From the NCBI GenBank assembly GCA_023846275.1, contig CM043872.1, positions 11,091,170 through 11,155,169 on the forward strand: DNA of 64,000 nucleotides, in the 5' to 3' direction. The notes under the pieces were generated by a model that made no database searches, was not told the origin of the DNA, and worked only from the letters and a program-made list of their open reading frames with translations. The position numbers were made by a program, and so were the translations under genes. Shown here in pieces: positions 39,780-50,640 of the stretch; the stretch's first letter is position 1, and every line of letters begins with the position of its first letter. Source of the stretch: Vanilla planifolia. Taxonomy: Eukaryota > Streptophyta > Magnoliopsida > Asparagales > Orchidaceae.

Positions 39780-41232
39780 CCAGGAGAGATTGACTCAGCC
39801 ACCGTCCCAAGGAGTCCTCTACCAACAACTTCCATAGAAGCTCACGCCCCTACAGTCATTGCCAATCTCTAACACCAAGATTCGGCAACATGTGTCCAGG
39901 TACAACAAGGCGTATACCAGTCTACATGTATACTGTGGAAGCTAAGTCCGAACCGCACAGTTACCTACCACAACTACCCTAAAACATCATATAGGGTCTA
40001 TAGTAGTCCGGTCCAATATGCCAATCCATGAAGTATGCCAATACTGAATAAACTGACTCAATCCATGCCGTTGCCATCAAAGCAACACCATTGTCAATTA
40101 CTGACTGTTCTGGTAGCATCCGTGTACCATACCTTTGTCTGACTGTTTCCAGCTGTACTGTCATCAGTGATAACATTTTTCCCCACTTCAGGAATTTGTT
40201 CTTTACCCACTGATCTCTAGAATTTTCGAAATTTCTCATTTCCAAGTTTTCTGATTTTCCTTGAATTTTCTAAATGTAAATAATTCCTAAAACTCAATTA
40301 TCGAATTTTTCCTAAATTTGAAATATCAAATTTTGCATTTTATCCATTTTTTTCCAAAATTCGGAATAATTCCCCGAATTTAAAATTTTGCTTTTCACTA
40401 TACCGCGCCGAATCCCCTGAATCGCATCTTGCCACCGGTTCGGGCTTTCATGCTGAACCAAACCCCGCCGGTCAGTTATTAATCCGAAATTCAGCCGACG
40501 CTTATATATAATATTAATGATTAATATTATTATTATTCTCTTAATAATTCAACTAATCCCTAATTAATCCTTAATTCGTCTCCTTCCTTCGCCCGTCGTC
40601 CGCGAAACCCTAGCCGCCGCAATAGCCGACCAATACGATCATTCCGTCGATTTCCGGCGACTGCGAACAAGGAGAACATGTTCGTACTATCCTAATGTTC
40701 CAATAATGTCGCTAATTTCCTAAGGTTTAAATCAAGTTTTCCGCCGAGCAGTTTCGTCTAATCCTCATGTTGACAATTCACGAAATTATAGTTCTAGCAT
40801 TATACAATCATATTATCATGAATAAAGTGGCATATTTAAATCCTCATGCTTGGTAATTTTCCAATTTCGGCGAAACAAATTAACGTCCCGAAAACCCTAA
40901 CATGCAATTTTCGATAATTTGTACAATTAGCTTCAAAAATCACATTCGCATGCTTAGATAGAGATTTGCAAACTAATACATGCTTCAATTTGCTAATTAT
41001 CTAATTTAAATATCTGAAATTCCTACCTCGAAGACGCCGGCGACGGTGAAGCTCGTCCGCAGTTCGCCGCAGCTCCTCGCCGAACGAATTTGGTCTCAAT
41101 CGACTCTCCTCGGTCTCGTGAATCTCCGGGCACAAAAAGCCCCTTGCCAGGCCGCCGGAATCACGCGCCGTACGCCGGGAATTTCCTCACTATCGCCGTC
41201 GAACGAAAACCCTATTCGCTGCTTCGCGAGGG

Positions 41233-41240
41233 TTTTTATA
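41233..41240 (-). promoter_or_regulatory. Candidate TATA box of the 5' LTR
   Basis: The minus strand reads TATAAAAA within GGTATAAAAACCC, a strong match to a plant TATA box in otherwise G+C-rich surroundings. It lies about 510 bases from the start of the LTR and about 25 bases downstream of the 40-bp repeat array. If used, transcription would start near 41,205, giving a leader of about 2.6 kb before gag-pol. A second, weaker candidate (TATATATAAG) is at 40,501-40,510. Which one is used cannot be decided from sequence. Confidence 0.55.
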
Positions 41241-41264
41241 CCCCGGGCCGACACGGTGAACCCG

Positions 41265-41381
41265 TTACGCGTTCGACACGTTTTCGACACGTGAGCACCC
41301 GATACGCGCTGTCGACACGCTATCCACACGGTAAGCACACAATACGCGCTGTCGACACGCTATCGACACGGTAAGCACCCG
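41265..41381. repeat. 40-bp tandem repeats upstream of the TATA box in the 5' LTR
   Basis: Two 40-bp units (41,302-41,341 and 41,342-41,381) plus a degenerate 37-bp unit (41,265-41,301), all rich in CG and in the words cgacacg and gtaagcac. Their position immediately upstream of the TATA-like box is typical of enhancer repeats in retrotransposon U3 regions; the function is inferred. Confidence 0.85.
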
Positions 41382-41750
41382 ATCAGCCGGTTCGATCTCA
41401 CCCGCCGATCTCGACCGTCCGATCCGCTTATTAGAACGCACACGCAAACTCACCCGGCGAACCGCCTCCGCCTCCGCTGAACCGTTCCGGTCCGGTTCAC
41501 GCGCGATAAAAAAAAACGATTTCCGGTTTAATTTAATTAGATTTTCGAATTTCTAAAAATCCAATAAATCCAATTAAATAGGGAAAATTAATTAAAAATT
41601 CCTCGGTGCTCCGAAAAATTCCCAAAAGATTTCAGAAATTCCAATAGCCTACAATTGAGTTCCTGGCTCATCCTACTGTCGATTCGAAATCATCCAAGCC
41701 ACAATTAATTTATTAAAGATCAAATACATAAAATTTTACCGGGTATAACA

Positions 41751-41755
41751 ATATA
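41751..41755. repeat. Target-site duplication, right copy (ATATA)
   Basis: Identical to 31,108-31,112. It marks the right outer boundary of the gypsy insertion. Confidence 0.93.
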
Positions 41756-44079
41756 AGTAGGACTATTTTTTTATCTTAGAATAAATGGATGAACACATTT
41801 CATTCTATAATCTTTATTTTGTTGATTCTAAGCATAGTAATATCTTCATCATACATTTATACATTATGTAACTTTTATCAAAAAGGGATTAAGGTAAAAG
41901 TTGTGAAACATTTTCTGTGTTATAAATTTTTATCATTCAGCCACCATAATAATTGTTGTGTTATGCTCTAGCTTGGCTAATCATTGCAGTCTCTTAAGTG
42001 TTGTGTTGAATCAGTCATTGATGAAGTTGTTGCAAAGATTTCTAGTATGCCCACCATATGTCAAACGTTGTTAATTTAGTGGAAGCCTAGCTTGGTTGAC
42101 TGTGGTTTAATGAAGGCTTTGTGTTCATGGTAGACCCCATTTGAAATCTTTATGTGCTTTATGAGTTTTTGTCTATTTGTTTTAAGTTTTGTTTGTTCAA
42201 TAATACTATGCTTATAAACCTAATGAAGGATTTTGAAAGATCAAAATAATTATTAGATACAATAGTCATTTATGTTAATAATTCAAAAAGGCACCTTTCC
42301 CCTCCCCTATAGCAAGTGTACTCCATTCAACTGTTGTCATAATGAGTTGTTTGAAATGTAGAAGCTCCTAATACAAGGTCATTCTCTTGTATTTCTTATG
42401 GTGAAGTTTTTCCAATAATCTATTAACATGGTGGATTGTCCTCCTTTATTTCTTTGGAAACATTAAGCATTGTGGAAAATTGCTTTTAAAGTTTTTTGAA
42501 TTGTAAACTATAATTTTCTAAATGATTTTATCCATCCTAGCATTATTCTTAATGATAGGGGTCATAGGTCATGTACAATTATTCAACTTAATGCAAGAGG
42601 ACAAAAACTTTTGCACTTTGCCTTGTTTAAAAGTCCTAAATGTTTCTTCTTATTATGAAGAAATTTAATATTTATGTAAGTTATTTGGTGATAAATTGTT
42701 TGAAATCACTATTTTATACTAGAAAGAAAAGAAGCAAAAGAAATAGAAAAGGAAAGTAACATCATGTACTCTTAAACTAAGTTTGTCAATCAAAGGTGCA
42801 ATGTTTGATTGAGGTCCTAATGATATTTCACTTGTTGAATGTGATGATATTTTATATAAATGCATTAACTAGTTAGTAAATAAATAATGAAGCAAATGAA
42901 CATTTTGCTAATTTAATTTGAAAAGCAATAAGCACAAACAACATATTCATTAGCTAAAAGAGGCACAAAATTTTTGAAGTAATGAATCACTCTAAGATTC
43001 TACGAAGTCAAATATCTATTTTCGAAATGACCTATAAAACAAGCATGGTTATTGTGAAAGCAATTTTTTTGTAAGTAGTTCTTGTATTGATTCTTTGAAT
43101 TAATAGAATATTCAGTTAAGAAAAAAATCTAGATGTAAAAAAAATCTATTCGCTTATGTTGCAAAAGGAACTTATTAAATTGAAGGAAAATTTTGTAAAT
43201 CTCCCTTAACATGTTTCATCAAGGACACAAGCTATTTAGATGTGAATTTGAGCTAACGTTCTAAAACTATTAATAGTCCATCTCATTTATGTATGGCTTC
43301 TACCCTTTCTTTCAATTGAATTTAGAACAATCCCTTGTGTTGGAACACAACAAAGTACCTACCAATTTATTATTTTAGTATTTCACTTAATAAATTGAAT
43401 GACTAGGCCCTTTGAAGGTAGATGCTGCTAATTTAAATCTCACACATACTAAAATTTCCTGAGTATTTATTGATGTTGTGTTAGTAATAGAGTCAAACCA
43501 AATTAGAATTTCTAATAAAGGTATTTCGAATAGTAGCTTTTGTCGAAAAAATCTAGTATGATAACTTACCTAAACTTGACAAAGGATGCCACAAACATAA
43601 GCTTGAGCAAGCTCATTGAAAATATTAAAAATAAATATAAAACTCTTAAGATCATCTTGTTTTTTGTGTCAAGGAATAGGGCCATGTAATTAATAGATAA
43701 AATATCAATGAAGATGTCAACAAAAATAGTCAATAATAGGAAAAGATTGAAGCCACCTAAATTTCTACTTGTTAACTCTTTGACCAACAAATCCATTATG
43801 GGGGATCAACCACCAGTCTTAATAAAAATAAAGACAATTGAGCACATCCCTAATGTTAATGAAATACAACTAATACATAAAAGGGACTGCAATTGTCTCA
43901 CAAGCTAATTATTAGATGGTTGTAGCTCCTTAGAAAATTGTAAAAGATGAAAAGGACAATGACTAAGTTTTTATTCAAAAAATTAATATAACAAAATTTA
44001 ATATTGATATGATAATCTAGATCATAAAATTTTAAGTGAACTTTAAAGGGATCAACAATCTTTATGCTTGAAATTCAAA
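41756..44079. other. Intergenic DNA, possibly the 5' part of the LINE
   Basis: A+T rich but less extreme than other flanks. No domain is recognised. The position directly upstream of the LINE reverse transcriptase on the same strand makes part of it (for example around 43,560-43,900) a candidate for decayed LINE ORF1, but I saw no zinc knuckle or RNA-binding motif that would prove it. Confidence 0.4.
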
Positions 44080-47000
44080 CTAAGAATGAGTTTAATCTAA
44101 TGAAATGTCAAAGGATGAGAAAAAAATTCTAGAAGATTCAGAAAAAATCAATTAGCACAAAATGTATTAGAGGATGCTTTCAGATATCCAAATTTTAGAT
44201 AATACTTGTCTTAATGAATAAATTCTTATTTTGAAATATTTACGATGCTACTAAAAATTTTTTAGCCAAGTGATTAATCAATTTATTATAATGTATATTG
44301 TTAGATATGTTATCCAGTCAGAACCTATGCCTTGTATGGATAAGACGTTAAAATTTTCTATTAAACACATTTTTTAGCATTATTATTACAATCAATCAAA
44401 CAAGATATAGATTCTTTGGAAGGATTTAAATTGTAATGTTGACATCAATGAAAAGTAGTTTATCTATATCAATGTCAAACATAATGATTAGAATTCTAAA
44501 GCTAGCTATGCTTTCACTTATGATAAAAGCATGGCATCTAGAAGAAGCCTATTAAGGGTGAGTCATTTCACATTGTCAACAACACTACAAATACATGGAT
44601 GGTGGGTAGGGAGTTTAACAAAATTACATCTTCAAATGAATACAATTTGCAATCTACTCTTAAACTAAAACTAATGTAAGAGTTTGTTGATTACATAATT
44701 CTATGTCACATAAAGGAACAGTAATTTTTTAGTCGTTCTTTTATATGGGCAAGAAAAGGTAATAAGCTCTGGGTTTGGAAAAGATTAGAGAGGGTGTTGG
44801 TTAATGAGAAATAAATAAATCTACTATCAACTTTTATAATTCATCACCTTATTAGAAATAGATCAGGTCATGTTCCTCTTCTACTAAATGTCACAAAAAT
44901 TCATCCATCATCCCCCAAATAATTTAAATTTCTTAACATATTTTTGAATCACCCTAGATTTGCATAGACAATGGAGAATAATTAGAATTATTCTTTAAAC
45001 TACTTTGGCAAGAAGCCCCAGCTTTAAAACAAAATGGACATAAAATGAGCCATAAAGATTGAAAAAATTAAAATTTGCAAAAATCTTTTCTCGTTTTAAA
45101 TTAGATAAGAAGTGGTGAATCGAAAATATACGATTCTTTTAGAAAAAGAAAAGGAGGATTAATGGAATATGTTTTATCATATTAATTCTTGTTATTCACA
45201 AGGTTTTGAAAGAGTGGACTTTTATTTAGGATAGAAAAAAGGAATTAGATGGCTAATAGAAGGAGAAAGAAATATAACACCATTTTATACAATAGTGATG
45301 AAGTGAAGAAACAAACAAAGAGGATAAATTAATGAAAGTTGCAATTAACTAATTTTGGAATCTTTTTAAGTCTTCTTCAGTAATTGAAGGTGAAAATATG
45401 ATTAACTACATCATTTCCTTACAAACAAATGCAAACAAATAGTATAATAATGCAAAGTATCACCAAGGAGTAAATAAAGATATAAATTTTAATATGAATT
45501 TAGATAGCACTCTAGGCCCATATGGTATTAATTGAAAATTCTTCACTAATTATTTTGATTTAATCTCAAATGTTTTGTGGAATCTAAAGAATTTTTATTA
45601 AGATTTGCATTTCTTAAAGGGAATTTAGGCACAAACATTATATGTAATCATAAACCTCATAACCTAGAAACCTTTTTCAATTATAGACCAAATATTCTTC
45701 AAGATGAAAACAATATTCACAATGCTCATTGTGGATTAAATATAACAAATTTTTGATGGGTTGATTTCTCTAAAGTAAATCTATTTTATAAATGTAGAGA
45801 TATTCTAAAACAGATATCATAAGTTTAGTAAATAGTGTATTCTCTTATCAATAAAAATATAGTGAGTATTTAATTATTAAGTTGGATTTTAGAAATGAGA
45901 ATTAAACATATCATAGAAATTTCTTCGTGAGACATTTTCCAAGTATAATGTTAATAACAATCTTATTAAGGTGCTCACGAAATATCTTTGTAATACATGG
46001 ATATCAACAATCATTAGTTGATCTCCAAGTAAATTTTTTCAACTTTCAGTAAGTCTTAACCAAGGTAATCCTTTATCTTCTTGTGTTTTCATCTCATTCA
46101 TGGAGTTCTTGAAAAGAAACCCTAATTACATTTTTTCTTAAAAAAGAATTATATTACACAAGCAACATAAATCATTTATATCTATCACTCTACTTCCTTA
46201 TGCAAACAACATAATTATCATTATTAGAGAACATCTAGAAACTACTATTAAATATAAAAATTAAAAGTGAGGACATCTATAAAATTAGAAAGAGTGTAGG
46301 CTAGGTAAATAAAATTTGTAAGGGCTTGGGATTGCATTAAATAAATCTTCCTTTGGCTTATTTGTGCTACACACTATATATAGGTCAGAAGAGAGTAGAT
46401 TACTTCCAAAATTTTACTGATAAAATTAAAAATAGATTTCCTTAGGTGGAAAATGATGTTGTTATCAATCAAGAATAGTTTTATAATAGATTAACGAAAG
46501 GAATGAATTGAGTTTTGCAGGGCGACAAGGAAGTTAATCTTAAGCATCACTTCACTTCTTCAAAAAAAATTAATTTCCTATTAGAGGAAAATAGCCTTGG
46601 TATTTAAAAAATCAAAAAAACGATGAAACTTTTTATGTAAAACTTAATTTGTAGATACTGACCAACAGCACTTTGTAGTCTTACTACATGTCATTAAAAT
46701 ACAATTCCTCAGATGCATCAAGAATGAAATCCAACACATGGGCTAGCATGCAAAGGATGAAACTTTTGTTTACAAAGAATGCCAATTGGTCTAACTCAAT
46801 GAATTTATTGTATATGGTATCTAAATTGTGATGTATATGGTATCTAAAATTTAGTCTACAATTATGAAGCACCAAATGCCCTTTAAAGATGTTAATGTTT
46901 ACATGGATGATATCATAGAATATGAAATTTGTAATATGAAATCATGAAATGAAATACATCATGAAACAAGAAAGGTAATATGAAATTTGTAATAGAGAGT

Positions 47001-47650
47001 TGATAATCACATTACCAATTTTAATATCATAGAATATTCGAAAAGCTAACATAACTAAGAACACTGAGTAATTATATCAAATAGAAAAAAATGTTATATA
47101 TGTAACATTACAGAGAATAGTTTCTTTATAATAATCTTTTTTAGTCATTCAAACTTTTTAGGAAGATATCAAACGAATTATTTTGGGAATCATAGATTAA
47201 ATCTTTAAGAACTTAAGAAAAAGTGGTGGAAGCGATTAGGCGGTTACCTCAACCGATGATCTGGATTTAGTTAAACATCATTGGTGAGAAGTTACGTGAC
47301 AATTGAGGTGCTATTGTAGGTGGATTATTAGAAAAAATTTAGAAGAAATGAGTTTAGGTTTCTTTATATTTAATAAAATAAAATAACGCCTAAAGTCAAG
47401 GTAATGGCCATAACAATGGGTCTTCAATTATGCAATGAATTACAAACTAGCAATTTATGCATTTTAATGGATTTTACTGTGTTATTGAATCTATTCAAAG
47501 ATAGAGAAAATATACAATGAGAGTTACCAAATTGTGTGATGTAAATATGGAAACTAGTTTGCTAAACATAAAATGGAGCTTACTACACAAAGCAAATAAT
47601 GATGTGGCCTTATCTCTTTCTTAAAAAAACTATAATAAAAAATTCAACTC
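44080..47650 (+). pseudogene. Decayed non-LTR retrotransposon (LINE) ORF2
   Basis: Read on the plus strand across frames, the order fits plant L1-type LINE ORF2. The C-terminal endonuclease part lies at about 44,570-44,815 (NTWMVGREFNKI for the usual W.V.GDFN.I, then FIWARKGN and RLERVLVN for TW.N...RLDR.L.N). Reverse transcriptase lies at about 45,490-46,330 (LGPYGIN*KFF for GPDGF...FF; NLETFFNYRPN for the P...DFRPI motif; FFQLSVSLNQGNPLSS, frame-shifted, for the GVRQGDPLSP motif; LPYANNIIIII in place of the FADD box). A post-RT part near 46,500-46,620 (LSFAGR) follows, and an RNase H-like tail near 47,460-47,620 (HKANNDVALSLS for H..RE.N.VAD.LA). Catalytic FADD is lost and stops are abundant. 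No poly(A) tail or target duplication was identified. Confidence 0.75.
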
Positions 47651-48874
47651 ATATATGTATGGAATATCAATTCTAGATAAATGCAATGCTATTATTAATA
47701 TAGAGTATTGTAGCTTAAATACATTTTGCCATCATAGAGGGCATGACATTTAAAATATGAATAATTTTCATATTACGAGGGGGTAGAATTAAGTTATTCA
47801 AGATTTTTGTCTATTTTGTAAAATACAAATATTATTTTCGTAAGATAGGTATTTCTACTTTTCAGAGTTACTATTCTTGTCAAACCAAAATTATAACATA
47901 AAAATAGTTGAATAACAATAGGTGGTGAGCTCTATTCATCATACTGCATGATTTCCTCAATACTACTTCAACAACTAATGGATCAAAAATGTATGTTACA
48001 AAGTAATTTCTATCAAAATATAGTATTATTATGATTACACACTTCTTCAAATCATAACAATATGTAATGAAAAATTGCCTATCATTATAACATGCTTTAT
48101 GTGGAAGCCCACACAAGTTTGAAGTTTCACAAAGATTTTTAGTCAACGTACTAATACGATCTATGTTGATTATATTATCATCCATTTATACTTGGTTATC
48201 ATTAATGCTATTCATCTTATGATGTAGTTGTATTTTCAATAGAATAAATAGAAAGAATATTAAAATAGCAGCATAGGAAAAGCATGTCAACTCTTACACT
48301 GAATAGACTTAATCTTTGTTTACATTAAACTAATATGATTGGCATCTTTCAATACAAACATACCTTTTAAATCATATGGACATGAACTTCTGACATATAA
48401 AAATTGCGAAGAGCATAAGCAGAACTTTGTCTCCATATTGCAATCACACACACGAAGCTTACCCACTTCCACAATCATAATGGATTTCTCACCATTTTGG
48501 TTGAAAACATCAAGTGCTTCTTATTCACAAGTCCTACTAAATTGTTAAAAGAAAATTTGAATAGTCTATAGGATAATGTATAACACATTTTTGAGAAGAG
48601 TAAAAAAAGTGAATTATGTCAAATATTGTTTAAAGTCTAGTAAGAGAATGTCAAAGATATGAATGAAAATGATTTTTAATTATTAAAAAATGAGACAAAG
48701 CTAATTTATATCGTATCATAATCCTTGTTTCTTACTAGAAGGGTTTTTATTATTAATGTAATATTTAAGGCTAACCATATTTGCATTCAAAGTGACAACA
48801 ACATCATAATGGGGATTATCAATGCACTTAATTTCATAACTTGAACCATTTTTTGAGGTGGCATCACTAAAATT
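47651..48874. other. A+T-rich DNA between the LINE and block B copy 2
   Basis: Contains a 101-codon minus-strand open frame (47,880-48,185), the longest outside the gypsy element, and a 69-codon plus-strand frame (48,339-48,548). Neither resembles a family I know, and both lie in A+T-rich DNA, so I do not call them genes. Confidence 0.5.
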
Positions 48875-50240
48875 AATATAATGCCCAATAATTTATGAGA
48901 TTTAAGACTCATGGGATTAAGGATACGGCCAAACATTATTATTGTAAGATAGGTATTAAGAACTGCTATTTCAAGGTTTATGGTAAAAGTTAATGATGAA
49001 AAGGATGATGCCAATGATGGAGATAACTTCAAATCATAATTTAGATGTTAGATAATCACCTAAAATATCTTGATAACAACGTATCGTTGTTTATTCTTTT
49101 AGAAAAAAGAAAACATTATTTCTAGAAATATAATGCCAATATTTACAAAAGATCTTTCTATTTATTCCATTATTGGGCCTTAAATAGATTGCAACTTTAA
49201 AGATAAATTCAAAAGCAAAACTGACTAAACTACCACTCTTAATGAAAACATGCAAAAATTATACCATTTTTAAGAAAAGGATGAAGATATAATGGGGAAA
49301 TTATATAAAATGTTAAAAATCATATTTAAAAAAATATATAATAAACTAATATCAATAAATAAAATTTAACAGTTCAACTCAATTATTATCATAATTTATG
49401 TTCTCTTACAATAATGAACACTATAAGAGAAACTTTGTCTTGTTGTGTGTTACATAATCTTCATCAAACTTAGTGTTGGTCTTATGATTATGCATAAAAA
49501 CTAAATTAATATTACATAACTGGTGGAAAAAAAATTAAAAGTCTTATCAAAAGGTCAATTATTTTTTTATCAAAGCTTATTTAAAGTTATTGAAATAACC
49601 ATTATGATTCAAAGCCACTATTTGCTGCTTTGCCACATTTGACTTTTCTTCCATCATTTTTAAAATTTTCTTGCAACCCTCATTATGTCTTCACATTATT
49701 GTATTTTGAATGCAGGCGTGATGTTAGCACATTTGCTATGTGTTTTTTTAAATTATTCATGAGTAATAGTGTTTTAGAATCTTCACTCATGGCCTCAATA
49801 TCATGTATATGTTAACATTATTATGCTTCATATAAACCAAATAGCTCCTACAAGAGTTAAAGTTTCAGGAAACTAGTCTTCTTTAACTCCAAACCATTAA
49901 TTAACTTAGCAAAGTAATTGCATCTTAACTATTCAACATTTGTTGAAATTACTAATGTCTTACGAAGGGTCAAATCCTTTTCTTAAACTATTTGTAACAT
50001 ATTTTGAAAGCATGTTTTCAAAAAAACTTTCTTTAAAATTTTACTAAATTTTTATGTTGTTCTCATAACACTTGTGGCCTGCTATTTTAACAGTAGGTGT
50101 ATTTTTTGGAAGATTAGATTCTATCATATAACAAATTAAATTTCAAATTATTTGACCATTTTAGAGCTGTCTTATGAAAAACTTAGTCTTGAATGATCTA
50201 AACCCTTGCATTCAATATTCCAAACATGAGCATCTCAAAT

Positions 50241-50640
50241 TATCCCTTAGTTATTTGGGTTTCTATTGTACTCAAATTATAAATTGATTCGTGTTGACAT
50301 TTATGTATTAAATTACTTAATTCACTATCGAAATCTATTTGATTATTATGTGCAATCTCTTAATATATTTAAAATTAATTTTTTTAGAAGGTATAATTCT
50401 TATTAATGAGAACTTTATTTTCTATTAGGATTATCTTAATTAAAATTTTACAAATATTAATCCTATTGTACTTCTTAGACCCACTTCAATGAACCTTGAT
50501 GAAGCCATTCAAGTTAAAAGAACTTTAAAATATTGTATTGTTATGAACTAAGGAAATTACATACATAATATTTTTGGTGATGGGTTTATATGGCTAAATT
50601 TATATTATGCTTCGAAAGAACTTTGTTATGCTAAGTGCTT
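50241..50640. other. About 400-bp segment present only in block B copy 2
   Basis: Copy 1 passes from catgagcttct to ttttggtcatatagg within about 40 bases (10,279-10,322). Copy 2 has about 400 extra bases between catgagcatct and ttttggtcatgcaag. No inverted repeats or target duplication were evident, so it could be an insertion in copy 2 or a deletion in copy 1. Confidence 0.65.

Larger units (their letters stand above)
31113..41750 (-). mobile_element. Intact, young Ty3/gypsy chromovirus-type LTR retrotransposon (Tekay/Del-like)
   Basis: A 10,638-bp element transcribed on the minus strand: 5' LTR at 38,700-41,750, primer-binding site at 38,683-38,695, one gag-pol frame at 34,179-38,585, polypurine tract at 34,165-34,177 and 3' LTR at 31,113-34,164. 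Both LTRs begin TG and end CA within an imperfect 10-bp inverted repeat (TGTTACACCC / GGGTATAACA), and ATATA flanks the element. I find only two substitutions (31,448/39,034 and 32,808/40,393) and three one-base indels between the LTRs. The integrase C-terminal GPY/F module and degenerate chromodomain-like tail, the single fused frame and the long LTRs point to the Tekay (Del) chromovirus clade; clade assignment is from memory of these traits. Its G+C content is far above that of the flanks. Confidence 0.95.
38700..41750 (-). repeat. 5' LTR of the gypsy element (3,051 bp)
   Basis: In transcription direction it runs from 41,750 (TGTTATACCC) to 38,700 (GGGTGTAACA). It differs from the 3' LTR at two base positions (A at 39,034 for G; T at 40,393 for A), has one fewer T in the tract at 38,741-38,755, one fewer A near 40,193, and one more A in the run near 41,508-41,516. 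It carries the presumed promoter of the element. Confidence 0.96.

Noticed and set aside
47880-48185. 101-codon minus-strand open frame, the longest outside the gypsy element
   Set aside because: No recognisable domain, A+T-rich composition and no second copy in the window to test for conservation; a chance frame is likely.
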